64,000 nt of DNA from Bacteroidetes bacterium GWF2_41_31. GTDB taxonomy: Bacteria; Bacteroidota; Bacteroidia; Bacteroidales; F082. The stretch spans positions 1 to 64,000 of the forward strand of contig MEOL01000037.1 in the NCBI GenBank assembly GCA_001769215.1, written 5' to 3'. The notes below the pieces were generated by a model, which did not search any database, was not told the DNA's origin, and saw nothing but the letters and a program-made list of their open reading frames with translations. Position numbers and translations under genes: made by a program. Positions 45,123 to 54,994 of the stretch are shown in pieces (the stretch's first letter is position 1; each line of letters opens with the position of its first letter).

Positions 45123-47582
45123 TTATCTTAATTCTGCATTAAATTGATGTTTCAGCGTTTGCTGTATTCTACCCATGGTTTTTTCAATCACCTGATCAGT
45201 CATGGTTTTTTCAGTATCCTCAAGGATAAACGATAAGGCATAGGATTTCTTGCCCGCGGGGATTTTGTCGCCTTCGTACACATCAAAAACAGTAACCGAT
45301 TGGAGTAACTTTTTCTCTGTCTGAAAAGCGGCCTCTCTCAAGAGTGAGAATTTAATTTCTTTATCGAGCAATAACGCCAAATCGCGTTTTACAGTCGGGA
45401 ATTTTGAGACCGGACAATAAACCAGGTTATTAATCCTGACCTGTTTGAGCGCTAAAGTCCAATTGATCTCAGCCATAAACACCTCATGTTTGATGTCCAT
45501 GGACTGCAATAGTTTTTTCCCGACACATCCCACACGTGCCAGCAGTTGATCCCCCATTTTATAATGAAGCTCATCGCTCAAATCGCCAAGAGATGGCTCT
45601 TCAAGAGTAATTCGTTTCCTATCCAATCCAATCCTGGTAATCAATGCTTCGACCCATGCTTTTACATCGTAGAACCCAATTTTTTGTGGATTGGAATTCC
45701 AGGTTTCCTCATTTCTGCTGCCACTGGCAATGATCAACAGGTGTTTTTCTTCATGATAATTTTTTACACCCCGGGCAGGATCATAGTCCTTCTTTTTGCG
45801 ATATACATTACCAAACTCAAACAACCTCAGGTTGTTCTCTTTCCGGTTAATATTATAGGCAATTACTTCCAGACCACCAAATAACAGGGATTGCCGCATC
45901 ACATTCAAGTCCTTGCTCAATGGGTTTAACAGTTCAATAGTTGAATCCCCATCAATTTCCTGACTTAAATTGGCATACCCGGACTTTGTCAATGAATTGT
46001 TCATCATTTCCACCAGGCCGTGTGCCACCAGATACTCTGAAATCACCTGCTGAATCGTTTCAACATCGGGTTTAAGACGAATATTTAAAGAGGTATGAAG
46101 TTTCCCGTCGGAGCTGATGTTATTGATACCATACACCCGAAGAATCTCCTCAATGATATCTACCTCGCGTGTAACGTCCACCTTAAAGGTCGGAACCGAG
46201 AGCAAAAGACCCTCTTCATTTTCATCCAGGATTCCTATTTCCAAATCAATCAATATGCTTTTGATGATATTCCGTTCGATGGATTTACCAATCAACCGAT
46301 CGACATGCGTGAAGAAAATTTTTATTTTTCTTGGGGCAACAGGCTGAGGATAAACGTCTTTTATCTCTGAAGAAACCTGGCCACCCGCGACTTCTTTCAT
46401 CAACAAAATGGCCCGTTTGAGAGCGTAAACCGTTATGTTTGGATCGACACCGCGCTCAAACCTGAACGAAGCATCCGTTTGCAAACCATGTAGTTTTGAT
46501 GTTTTACGGATATGACGCGCATCGAAACAAGCACTCTCCAGAAAAATACGGGTGGTCTGCGGAGAAATCCCTGAAGAAAACCCGCCAAACACTCCGGCAA
46601 TGCACATGCCCTGATGAACATCGCATATCATTAAATCGTTGGCATTCAGCTTTCTTTCTTCACCATCAAGTGTGGTAAAGAGGGTGTTGTTTTCCAACTT
46701 GCGCACGACCACTTTACTGCCGGCAATTTTTTCCGCATCAAAAGCATGCAAAGGCTGACCTGTTTCGTGCAATACATAGTTGGTTACATCCACAATGTTG
46801 TTCACAGGCCGGAGCCCGATACGCATCAACCTGTTTTTAAGCCAATCGGGCGATTCCCTGACGGTAATACCTGATAAAGTAACACCTGAATACCTTGGGC
46901 AGGCTTCCGAATCGAGTACTTCCACCTCAACATCCAGGTTGTGATTATCGATGGTAAAGTCATCCACCCCGGGCATGGTCAATTGATATTTCCCCGTATT
47001 GTATTCCCTGTTAAGCCCGGCAACCAGGTCACGTGCCACACCGATGTGCGAGGCTGCATCGGCCCTGTTAGGGGTCAGTCCGATTTCGAATACTACATCT
47101 TGCTCAACCTGAAAATAGTCGCTAGCCGGAGTTCCGGTCTGTGTTTCCGGAGGCAATACCAGAATGCCTTCATGCGAGGTACCGAGGCCCAATTCGTCTT
47201 CGGCACAGATCATTCCTTCGGAAACTTCTCCCCTTATTTTCGACTTTTTAATTTCAAAAGAATCATCACCGCTATATAATCTGGTTCCAACGGTAGCCAC
47301 CAACACTTTTTGGCCTACAGCCACGTTGGGTGCACCACAAACTATGGGCAACATTTCACCGGAACCAATATCTACGGTGGTTAAGCTCAACTTATCTGCA
47401 TTTGGATGTTTTACACAAGTGATTACCTCACCTACCACCACACCGGCCAATCCTCCTTTTATGGACTGAAATTGTTCCATTCCTTCCACTTCCAACCCAA
47501 TGTTTGTCAGCACGTCTGATGTTACATCGGGAGATACGTCCAGATTAATGTATTGTTTTAGCCAGTTGTATGAAATCTTCAT
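45123..47582 (-). CDS. pheT: Phenylalanine-tRNA ligase beta subunit
   Basis: An 819-residue PheT, the beta subunit of the (alpha-beta)2 synthetase. MKISYNWLKQYINLDV is the family start. A tRNA-binding domain (about 42-155), B3/B4 editing module (about 215-395, with YSGVTLSGITVRESPDWLKNRL), B5 domain and C-terminal FDX-ACB anticodon-binding domain (FPTVKRDLALLLDKEIKFSLLREAAF) are all present. I start at ATG 47580-47582, since the 14 residues upstream are not family sequence. pheS is not adjacent. Confidence 0.98.
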   Translation of the reverse strand: MKISYNWLKQYINLDVSPDVTSDVLTNIGLEVEGMEQFQSIKGGLAGVVVGEVITCVKHPNADKLSLTTVDIGSGEMLPIVCGAPNVAVGQKVLVATVGTRLYSGDDSFEIKKSKIRGEVSEGMICAEDELGLGTSHEGILVLPPETQTGTPASDYFQVEQDVVFEIGLTPNRADAASHIGVARDLVAGLNREYNTGKYQLTMPGVDDFTIDNHNLDVEVEVLDSEACPRYSGVTLSGITVRESPDWLKNRLMRIGLRPVNNIVDVTNYVLHETGQPLHAFDAEKIAGSKVVVRKLENNTLFTTLDGEERKLNANDLMICDVHQGMCIAGVFGGFSSGISPQTTRIFLESACFDARHIRKTSKLHGLQTDASFRFERGVDPNITVYALKRAILLMKEVAGGQVSSEIKDVYPQPVAPRKIKIFFTHVDRLIGKSIERNIIKSILIDLEIGILDENEEGLLLSVPTFKVDVTREVDIIEEILRVYGINNISSDGKLHTSLNIRLKPDVETIQQVISEYLVAHGLVEMMNNSLTKSGYANLSQEIDGDSTIELLNPLSKDLNVMRQSLLFGGLEVIAYNINRKENNLRLFEFGNVYRKKKDYDPARGVKNYHEEKHLLIIASGSRNEETWNSNPQKIGFYDVKAWVEALITRIGLDRKRITLEEPSLGDLSDELHYKMGDQLLARVGCVGKKLLQSMDIKHEVFMAEINWTLALKQVRINNLVYCPVSKFPTVKRDLALLLDKEIKFSLLREAAFQTEKKLLQSVTVFDVYEGDKIPAGKKSYALSFILEDTEKTMTDQVIEKTMGRIQQTLKHQFNAELR

Positions 47583-47676
47583 CGTACTTTTTTTTGAACA
47601 TGCAAAAATACGAAAATCAGGCAAGCAATGTCACTCGAATGACAATGTGGTAGTATTAACCATTGGGTGGTGATTT

Positions 47677-49782
47677 TTAGGAGATGCGGCTCCAGTTACG
47701 CTTTTGTTTTCTGATTTTCAGGAGTTGATGGCGCAGGAGCCCGTTTTCAGGATTTGCGAGTTGCTCATCTTTTTCAATTATTGTTTCTGCTACTTTACGG
47801 GTCAACATGATAAGTTCCCCATCCTGGGCCAGGTTAGCGATGCGCAATTCAAAAACGCCCGACTGTTGGGTTCCTTGCATGTCGCCAGGGCCACGGAGTT
47901 TTAAATCCGCCTCGGCGATCTCAAAGCCATCGTTGCTGCTCACCATGATTTCAAGGCGTTTACGACCTTCAGCAGAAAGTTTATTACCCGACATCAGGAT
48001 ACAATAGGACTGATCGCCACCACGGCCAACCCTGCCGCGTAACTGATGCAACTGCGATAAACCAAAGCGTTCGGCGTTTTCTATGATCATGACCGTCGCA
48101 TTCGAGACGTCCACACCGACTTCTATAACCGTTGTTGACACCAAAATGTCGGTCTTACCTTCCACGAACCGCTTCATTTCATATTCTTTCTCATCGGCTT
48201 TCATCCGGCCATGCACTACACTCACCTGATATTGTGGAAGTGGAAAATCTTGCTGAATGTTCGCAAATCCATCCATCAGATTTTTCAGGTCCAGGTTTTC
48301 CGATTCATTAATCAAAGGATATACTACATAAACCTGTCGGCCGAGTTTAATCTGTTCCTTCATAAAACCCATCACACGCAGTCGCTTCGACTCAAAATAA
48401 TGGACCGTTTTAACAGGCTTCCGACCCGGAGGCAGTTCATCAATCACCGACACATCGAGGTTACCATACAATGTCATAGCCAACGTCCGGGGAATGGGAG
48501 TAGCCGTCATCACCAGAACATGCGGCAGGAGTTCACTTTTTTTCCACATCTTAGCCCGTTGTTCTACTCCGAACCTGTGTTGTTCATCTATCACAACAAA
48601 TCCCAGGTTTTTAAACTGAACAACATCCTCAATCACAGCATGGGTGCCGATGAGCAAATTCATCGAGCCATCCAGAAGCCGTTTGTGAATGTGGGTGCGT
48701 TGAGCTTTTTTAGTATTCCCGGTAAGCAGGGCTATCTCAATATCCATGTCCTTTAAGAAGGAAGAAATGCTGTTAAAATGCTGGTTAGCCAGAATTTCTG
48801 TTGGTGCCATCAAACAAGTTTGGAATCCATTGTCGATGGCCAGCAAGAAGATCATCAACGCGACCAGGGTTTTACCACTTCCCACATCACCCTGCAACAA
48901 ACGGTTCATCTGGGTGCCGCTTTTCAGGTCCATGCGGATTTCCCGAATCACCCGCTTTTGTGCACCTGTAAGTTCAAAGGGTAAATACTTTTCGTAAAAC
49001 TCCAGAAACAAAGGGCCCACCTTAGTGAAAACATGCCCTGTCATCTTACGTCGGTGCGCTTTTTTTTGTAAAAGCATGTCGAGTTGAATAAACAGCAATT
49101 CTTCAAATTTCAACCGGTAGGTAGCAGGTGAGATTTTATCACTATCTTCAGGAAAGTGAATATTGATCATGGCAGGGCGGCGGTTCATCAATTGATACCT
49201 GCTGATCAAATATTCGGGAAGCGTTTCCTCGATCTGGTTCACTCCCTTATTGAGTAATTCTTTAATGAGAAAACCCAATCCGCGAGATCCCAGGCCCACA
49301 TTCTTCAATTTTTCAGTGGTGCTGTATATACCTTCCAGCCTTGGTCCGGTAATGGCCACAACTTTGCCATCATCATCTTCCACCTCGGGATGAACAAAAT
49401 TAAATTTATTACGAAAAACAGAGGGTTTACCAAAAATATAGAATGATTTGCCAGGGGTGAAATGATTTACAACCCAACGAAGTCCTTTAAAAAATACCAA
49501 ATCGATGGTACCGGTTGCATCTTTAACAGTTACCACGACAAACCGCATCCGCTTCTCACCACTGGCTTCAACAGAAGTTACGGTGGCCCTGATTTGAACA
49601 TACGCCTGATCGCTGGCCACATCACGTATGTCGAATACCTGGCTTTTATCAACGTACCTAAAGGGGTAATGGGTGAGCAAATCTTCGTAAGTAGCGATGC
49701 CCAGCTCATTTTGAAGAAGCTCCGCTTTTTTTGGCCCCACCCCTTTAAGATAAGTAATTTGAGTTGCAAACAGGTCAATCAT
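47677..49782 (-). CDS. recG: ATP-dependent DNA helicase RecG
   Basis: A 701-residue branch-migration helicase that remodels stalled forks and Holliday junctions. The N-terminal wedge includes ITYLKGVGPKKAELLQNELGI (about 8-28), and the helicase core has GDVGSGKTLVALM (Walker A), DEQHRFGVEQRA and TATPIPRTLAMTLYGNLDVSVIDELPPGRKP, then RGRVGRGGDQSYCIL. Length normal. I prefer ATG 49780-49782 (MIDLFATQITYL); another ATG 24 nt upstream is possible. Confidence 0.98.
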   Translation of the reverse strand: MIDLFATQITYLKGVGPKKAELLQNELGIATYEDLLTHYPFRYVDKSQVFDIRDVASDQAYVQIRATVTSVEASGEKRMRFVVVTVKDATGTIDLVFFKGLRWVVNHFTPGKSFYIFGKPSVFRNKFNFVHPEVEDDDGKVVAITGPRLEGIYSTTEKLKNVGLGSRGLGFLIKELLNKGVNQIEETLPEYLISRYQLMNRRPAMINIHFPEDSDKISPATYRLKFEELLFIQLDMLLQKKAHRRKMTGHVFTKVGPLFLEFYEKYLPFELTGAQKRVIREIRMDLKSGTQMNRLLQGDVGSGKTLVALMIFLLAIDNGFQTCLMAPTEILANQHFNSISSFLKDMDIEIALLTGNTKKAQRTHIHKRLLDGSMNLLIGTHAVIEDVVQFKNLGFVVIDEQHRFGVEQRAKMWKKSELLPHVLVMTATPIPRTLAMTLYGNLDVSVIDELPPGRKPVKTVHYFESKRLRVMGFMKEQIKLGRQVYVVYPLINESENLDLKNLMDGFANIQQDFPLPQYQVSVVHGRMKADEKEYEMKRFVEGKTDILVSTTVIEVGVDVSNATVMIIENAERFGLSQLHQLRGRVGRGGDQSYCILMSGNKLSAEGRKRLEIMVSSNDGFEIAEADLKLRGPGDMQGTQQSGVFELRIANLAQDGELIMLTRKVAETIIEKDEQLANPENGLLRHQLLKIRKQKRNWSRIS

Positions 49783-49855
49783 AGTTGGATCTATCGTTGA
49801 CAGCAAAGTTAAAGATAATTGATTAAAGGGCGCTCAACCGACCGGTCGAAAAAAA

Positions 49856-49877
49856 AACCCCTCCGGAAAGAGGGGTT
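49856..49877. terminator. Bidirectional terminator downstream of gldN
   Basis: AACCCCTC, loop CGGAAA, GAGGGGTT, with eight A before and seven T after, 24 nt past the gldN stop. It ends the T9SS operon on the minus strand. Confidence 0.9.
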
Positions 49878-49901
49878 TTTTTAAGAGTTGTAGGTGACAT
49901 C

Positions 49902-50750
49902 CTAATATTGCCACAAGTCTTCTTCAAACTGGAACATTTCCTGTTTAATTCGTTCCGACTCCAATAGGGCATCCAAACCTTGCGCATAGGCATTGATTCG
50001 GCGATCATAAACATTTTGTTCTTTATAGATATAACTGTCGAACAAGCGTTTCCAGAAAAGTTCATCATAAGTAAGGCGCATGGCCGAGTTAAACTCGTTA
50101 AACACCAGTGCTTTTGCAAACACATCACGTGCCTGTGAATAACTAATCCAAAACATGGGTTCGGTTACTTCCTGTCCATCGCGTTCTTTAATCATCACCG
50201 GGCACAGGGCAATGATGCGAACCATCATCTGGCTCCGTTGTTTGTCGAAATACCAATCCTCTTTAACCCTTAAGCGCATCACTTTGGAAGGCTCGAAGGT
50301 GGTAACGATAACTGTATCGTACTCTTCGTAAGGAGGGTATGGTCTTCGTCCCATCTGGTGAAGGGTATCTGTCTGACGACCCACCACCTCGTTGTAAGTA
50401 ATAGGCACGAGCAACTCATCGGTATTCGAGAGATCATAGGCTGTAAAATGTCCACCTTCTTTCAAGGCATCCAGGAGAACCATGATAAAAGATTTCCAGT
50501 TTTGTTGCGGATCAAGTGGATAATAGAATTTTTGGTTAAACTTTTGCCTAAAGTCTATTTCCCTCCAGATTCGTTTCGACCACATCACATCGGCCTTGCG
50601 AATAGTTGGAAAGGCAATCGGCTTTACATCCACGCTCCATGATTCATCTTGAAACAGCCCGTCGATAGGGGCTTCGTCGATGATCTGAGCCACTGAGGAT
50701 ACCGACAGCAACATGGACATGGCGAATATGGCAACAACTAACTTTTTCAT
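49902..50750 (-). CDS. gldN: T9SS component GldN/PorN
   Basis: A 282-residue periplasmic protein that with GldK forms the outer-membrane-associated ring of the type IX secretion system. The signal peptide is MKKLVVAIFAMSMLLSVSSVAQ. The family blocks ADVMWSKRIWREIDFRQKFNQKFYYP, DWYFDKQRSQMMVRIIALCPV and EPMFWISYSQARDVFA are clear. I start at the ATG giving MKKLVV; a nearby ATG three codons upstream is also possible. It is the last gene of gldK-L-M-N and is closed by a terminator. Confidence 0.96.
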   Translation of the reverse strand: MKKLVVAIFAMSMLLSVSSVAQIIDEAPIDGLFQDESWSVDVKPIAFPTIRKADVMWSKRIWREIDFRQKFNQKFYYPLDPQQNWKSFIMVLLDALKEGGHFTAYDLSNTDELLVPITYNEVVGRQTDTLHQMGRRPYPPYEEYDTVIVTTFEPSKVMRLRVKEDWYFDKQRSQMMVRIIALCPVMIKERDGQEVTEPMFWISYSQARDVFAKALVFNEFNSAMRLTYDELFWKRLFDSYIYKEQNVYDRRINAYAQGLDALLESERIKQEMFQFEEDLWQY

Positions 50751-50768
50751 CCTGTACATTATATAAAA

Positions 50769-52421
50769 TTATTTAAGTTCTAAGTTCACCGGGTTTAAAG
50801 CTCTGATTGTTGCATCAGGACCAGTAGCCTGAATATTATCGAAGAAAAATTTCTGCTTTGATTTCCCGTTTTTAATCATATTACTTACCTCAGGAGTAAA
50901 TTGGTTACCTTTAATATTTTTTGGAAGGTAATCGCCATTGACGATGGTTCCAAAAGTATAGGAGTTTACTGTGAAGTAGAGGTCGAAGTTGAAGTCTTCC
51001 ATATTAGGAATAATGGCCGCAGCTGCAAGCAACACGTTCTTGTCGATGGAACCACCGGTTAGTCCGGCTATTTCAGCGATCGGGTCCGGAACCCGCTTTA
51101 CACGGAATTCGGAAGAACCCAATTGAATGACTTTCCCATCAATTTCCGCAGTAGCACTGACATTAGCGATCGCCTTACCTGTAGGTTTCTTGTCGATGCG
51201 GACTATCCAATCGTGGCTCTTGGGATCTCTTTTCAAAATACCGGTACTGATTACGGGACGGATTATCTCCTGTGGCAAACCGGGTGATGATATTGAAACA
51301 GGATTATCGACGCCGATATACAATACGTTCATTTTTAATGGGGCCACCGTTAGAGCAGGTGGTGCCACAATATACTTTCCTTCATAAGGATAAGTCTTAA
51401 TTTCACCGGTAACGGGGTCGCGCATAATAATTTCTCCGGCAAACTTTTGAGGCCCTTCAGCATTGGTGGGAAATTCCAAATTAATGACTCCGTCTCCTTT
51501 AATATTCATGGCACGGCTTCGGTTTCCTTCATTTACCGCATCTACACCTTGCAACACACGACTTTCCAATTTTGTTTTAGAATCGTAGGCTGCTGCCAAA
51601 ACTTGCGCTTCATACTTCTGACCTTTGAAAACATAGGTGCTCTTAGGAATAACTTTGGCTACTACGTTATCAAATTTGAAGTCCTTCTCACTTACCTGGC
51701 TATATAGATAATTGAGTGAATTAAACTGGGCAGACCGTACTTCGGCAATAATTTTATTAACGATGGTGACGTCAGCCGCGAGTATGGTACGATAGAAGTT
51801 ATGCCACTCCCAGGTCTGTTGTACTCCGTCGGCATTGCGATAATCACCTCCTTCTGTCGTTAAACCCACTTTTTCAGAATTTTCAGGTAAGTCCATCACA
51901 GATAAAACAACATGTCGGAAGTCATCCATTTTTTTCGACAATACGTAAGCTTCACCTTTGGTTTTGGTTCGCACCATGAAATTGGTGGTTTCATTGTATT
52001 TATCCTTGCTGCCCACTGCACGAAGGTCCAATACCTTGCGTTGCTTCCCGTTTATTATTGAATCTTTGTAGTACAGGTTTAAGATTTCAAGAGAATCTTT
52101 ATTTCTTTCGGCAACCAGTACCAATTTAAATTTCAGATGATCGAGATAATCGAGGAAAATATCAGCTTCCTTTTGCATCAGCTGAGCTTTCTCCCAATTG
52201 GGTCCAACTTTAACTTTATTCAAATCGTATTGCTGTTCAAATTTGGCATACGCTTCATCTATTTTTGCGGCTACACTTTCGTTGGTAGTCTCCATGGATT
52301 TGTTCACAATGAGGAACGCATCCAGGATTTCCTTCGAAACGTTAAGCGCCAGCAATGCCGTGAGTACCAAGTACATCATGGAGATCATTTTCTGCCGAGG
52401 GGTTTCTTTATATCCAGCCAT
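50769..52421 (-). CDS. gldM: T9SS inner-membrane motor protein GldM/PorM
   Basis: A 550-residue protein with a single N-terminal helix (about 12-30, RQKMISMMYLVLTALLALNVSKEIL) and a long periplasmic part of repeated beta domains, as in GldM. The opening AGYKETPRQKMISMMYLVLTALLALNVSKEILDAF is diagnostic. With GldL it forms the proton-driven motor that energises T9SS and, in some relatives, gliding. Normal length; 47 nt after gldL and 18 nt before gldN. Confidence 0.98.
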   Translation of the reverse strand: MAGYKETPRQKMISMMYLVLTALLALNVSKEILDAFLIVNKSMETTNESVAAKIDEAYAKFEQQYDLNKVKVGPNWEKAQLMQKEADIFLDYLDHLKFKLVLVAERNKDSLEILNLYYKDSIINGKQRKVLDLRAVGSKDKYNETTNFMVRTKTKGEAYVLSKKMDDFRHVVLSVMDLPENSEKVGLTTEGGDYRNADGVQQTWEWHNFYRTILAADVTIVNKIIAEVRSAQFNSLNYLYSQVSEKDFKFDNVVAKVIPKSTYVFKGQKYEAQVLAAAYDSKTKLESRVLQGVDAVNEGNRSRAMNIKGDGVINLEFPTNAEGPQKFAGEIIMRDPVTGEIKTYPYEGKYIVAPPALTVAPLKMNVLYIGVDNPVSISSPGLPQEIIRPVISTGILKRDPKSHDWIVRIDKKPTGKAIANVSATAEIDGKVIQLGSSEFRVKRVPDPIAEIAGLTGGSIDKNVLLAAAAIIPNMEDFNFDLYFTVNSYTFGTIVNGDYLPKNIKGNQFTPEVSNMIKNGKSKQKFFFDNIQATGPDATIRALNPVNLELK

Positions 52422-52468
52422 TTTTTAATTTTTTTTATGGAAAAATCCGTTAATACAAACGACAGTTG

Positions 52469-53470
52469 CTAACCGTTCACATTCATGGCCGATAACATGT
52501 TGCCATAAACTTTGTTCAGCGAACTCATACGTTGCGTTAGGGCTTCCATCTGACTTGAGAACTGGGCTGTGGAGGTAGCTGATTGTTCAAGCTTACCAAG
52601 AAATGCTGCAATGGTTCCATTCATCTTTTCAGAAGATTCGACAGCTTTATTAGTCCCTTGCAACTGAATTTCATAAATTGCATTTAGGGCTGTAAGGTTC
52701 TCTGCAATTTTGCGGAGTTGCTCGTTGTAAGCGCCTCCTTCAAGAGCAGTAAAATCGAGAGCAGAAACTGATTTTGCCAAAAGCTGTGCTGATTTTTGAT
52801 AACTATCGGCCAAACTTTGTGCTGATTCAGTGGCTGTTTTAACTGTACCTGCAAATACTTCTGTTGTAAGGGCATCACGCTTCATGCTGTCGGCAGCATT
52901 TTCATAAGCATTTGCAAGAATAGTAGCTCCAACGCTCACTTTCTGCATATTGGTGGCATAACCTCCTGCTGCTTCTACATCTTTGTCGATCACATTTCCA
53001 AGTTGTTGAGCTGATCCCGAAGCCTTTTTCATATTGGTATAAAACTCTTCGGAAACAACGGCAGCATTGGTAAAGGTATTAAGTTTACTGGCATTATCAG
53101 AAAGTTTTTCCATGCCTACCCCAAGACGTTCAATTGCTTTTTGATCAATTTGGGCCTTTTGCAACATTTCATCCAATCGTTCGGAAGGTGACTTGCTTTT
53201 TTTAAGTTCCTGATCTTTAACACTTGAATACATCCCAGCCAATTCAGGGTAAACCAAACTCCAGTCAGGCTCGATAAATGGGGGCTCAAAAGCGGAGAAA
53301 AAGAATATAATTGCTTCGGTAGACAATCCTACGATAAGCATTTCATCTGCACCGGTATAGTGGTTAATTTTAAACAATGCACCCATTAATACAACTGATG
53401 CACCCCACCCGTATACAAAACTCATAAATTTTTTATACTTCCTTGTTTTAACAAAACTAAATACGCCCAT
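52469..53470 (-). CDS. gldL: T9SS inner-membrane motor protein GldL/PorL
   Basis: A 333-residue protein. Two close transmembrane helices (about 17-34 FVYGWGASVVLMGALFKI and 43-60 MLIVGLSTEAIIFFFSAF) are followed by a long cytoplasmic coiled coil rich in Ala, Gln and Ser. The Glu in the second helix (LSTEAIIFF) is the residue thought to carry the proton in GldL. I use ATG 53468-53470 (MGVFSFVKTRKYKKFM), as an in-frame extension to 53650 overlaps gldK and is not family sequence. Confidence 0.97.
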   Translation of the reverse strand: MGVFSFVKTRKYKKFMSFVYGWGASVVLMGALFKINHYTGADEMLIVGLSTEAIIFFFSAFEPPFIEPDWSLVYPELAGMYSSVKDQELKKSKSPSERLDEMLQKAQIDQKAIERLGVGMEKLSDNASKLNTFTNAAVVSEEFYTNMKKASGSAQQLGNVIDKDVEAAGGYATNMQKVSVGATILANAYENAADSMKRDALTTEVFAGTVKTATESAQSLADSYQKSAQLLAKSVSALDFTALEGGAYNEQLRKIAENLTALNAIYEIQLQGTNKAVESSEKMNGTIAAFLGKLEQSATSTAQFSSQMEALTQRMSSLNKVYGNMLSAMNVNG

Positions 53471-53507
53471 GACTTTTACTTTTAAATTGTTGACTATGGT
53501 TGAACTG

Positions 53508-54878
53508 TTAATTGTAAATTCTAGATGCTTTATTTGGATTATCTCCCTTATTTCGTCCCAGATATGGTTGAATTGTCCGGAAACCGATATATGATTTTGA
53601 GGTATCCTGATATTCAAAATCCCTGGTTGAAACCTGAAGATAATAGGCAATGTCTTTCCACGATCCTCCGCGAATGACTTTGCGCTTCATTACTGGTGGG
53701 TCATCTTCTTTGGCTGTGTAGGTATAATTTGGGTTCATGTCCCAGGTAAAATTATAGGAAGATGGGTCGAATGCACTGTTTGTCCACTCGGCTACATTAC
53801 CGGCCATATCATACAAACCCCAGTCGTTGGGCGGAAAGTGAGCGGCAACAACCGTTCTTAAACCGCCATCGCCAATATAATTTCCTCTTTCAGGCTTAAA
53901 GTTAGCCAGGAAACAACCTTTTTCGTTTCTTGTATAAGGACCTCCCCAAGGATAAGGGTTCAGGGCGTAGCCACCGCGTGCTGCCCATTCCCATTCTGCT
54001 TCTGTCGGGAGCCTGAATTCGGCTAAAGCCACCTGGCCTTTTTTACTTTTGAGGTGAGAATTTAAAAATTCTGTTCTCCAAACACAGAAAGCACGCGCCT
54101 GTTTCCAGTTTACTCCGACTACGGGATAATTATCATAGGCAGGATGCCAAAAATATTTCTCGGTCATGGGATCGTTAAATGAATAGGTATAGTCGTGAAT
54201 CCATGCCAGGGTATCGGGATAAACCCCGATGGTTTCCTTGCGCACGTAGACTGAACGGTCGCGCAGACCCTGAGGGCGGTTGGCCAAACCTGCATTCCTG
54301 AAATCGGCATCCTCGGTGAAATCCTTTTTTGCTGCAGCATGGAGATCAACCCAGTAATACTCGTACATCAATTTACGGGTATCAATTTCTTTACGGCGGA
54401 AAAACCTTTCGTGCTCCGGAAGGTACATGTCTTCAAGCACATCTCGTACGTCCTGGTCTTTACTGTTCCACTCGATATCAGTCTTCCAGTTTAGATAAGG
54501 AGGATCATAAACCTCACCAGTTTTCTCATTTTCCTCAATCAGGTAATCTTCAGGACGCACATCACCTAACATGGTCCTGGCGATGGAATCGCGTACCCAA
54601 TTGACAAACATGCGGTATTTATCATTGGTAATCTCGGTTTCATCCATAAAAAATGCAGAAACGGAAATTGTTTTTGGCTGAATCAGGTTACTGTGGGTAA
54701 GATCCTCATCACCGGCACCCATGGTATAGCTGCCTTGCGGAACAAATACCATCCCGTAAGGGTCGGGTTGATAAAATGGTTTGGAATTTTTGCGGGTTCC
54801 AACGAGTTCGCCATTTCCTGAGTTGCTGCAACTACCCAGAAACACAATAGCCGACAGGTATAAAATCAGTCTTTTCAT
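53508..54878 (-). CDS. gldK: T9SS lipoprotein GldK/PorK
   Basis: A 456-residue outer-membrane lipoprotein with lipobox FLGSCSNSG (Cys17). The body is the formylglycine-generating-enzyme-like fold of GldK: MVFVPQGSYTMGAGDED, FRLPTEAEWEWAARGG and DMAGNVAEWTNSAFD, then RKVIRGGSWKDIAYYLQVSTRDF. In T9SS this fold is structural, not catalytic; GldK binds GldN to form the ring. It opens the gldKLMN operon, 116 bp after porP/sprF on the same strand. Confidence 0.98.
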   Translation of the reverse strand: MKRLILYLSAIVFLGSCSNSGNGELVGTRKNSKPFYQPDPYGMVFVPQGSYTMGAGDEDLTHSNLIQPKTISVSAFFMDETEITNDKYRMFVNWVRDSIARTMLGDVRPEDYLIEENEKTGEVYDPPYLNWKTDIEWNSKDQDVRDVLEDMYLPEHERFFRRKEIDTRKLMYEYYWVDLHAAAKKDFTEDADFRNAGLANRPQGLRDRSVYVRKETIGVYPDTLAWIHDYTYSFNDPMTEKYFWHPAYDNYPVVGVNWKQARAFCVWRTEFLNSHLKSKKGQVALAEFRLPTEAEWEWAARGGYALNPYPWGGPYTRNEKGCFLANFKPERGNYIGDGGLRTVVAAHFPPNDWGLYDMAGNVAEWTNSAFDPSSYNFTWDMNPNYTYTAKEDDPPVMKRKVIRGGSWKDIAYYLQVSTRDFEYQDTSKSYIGFRTIQPYLGRNKGDNPNKASRIYN

Positions 54879-54994
54879 TATTAGAATTTTGATTTATTGC
54901 GATTATTCCTTTTTAACTTTTTCTCTTCAGAGGCGCCAAAAGTAAAAAAATAACTCGACCATTTCACACAATCATGCTGTTTTTGCATTTTCGA

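Noticed and set aside
53471-53650. N-terminal extension of gldL
   Set aside because: The sequence overlaps the gldK 3' end and is not similar to GldL. The family start is at 53470.
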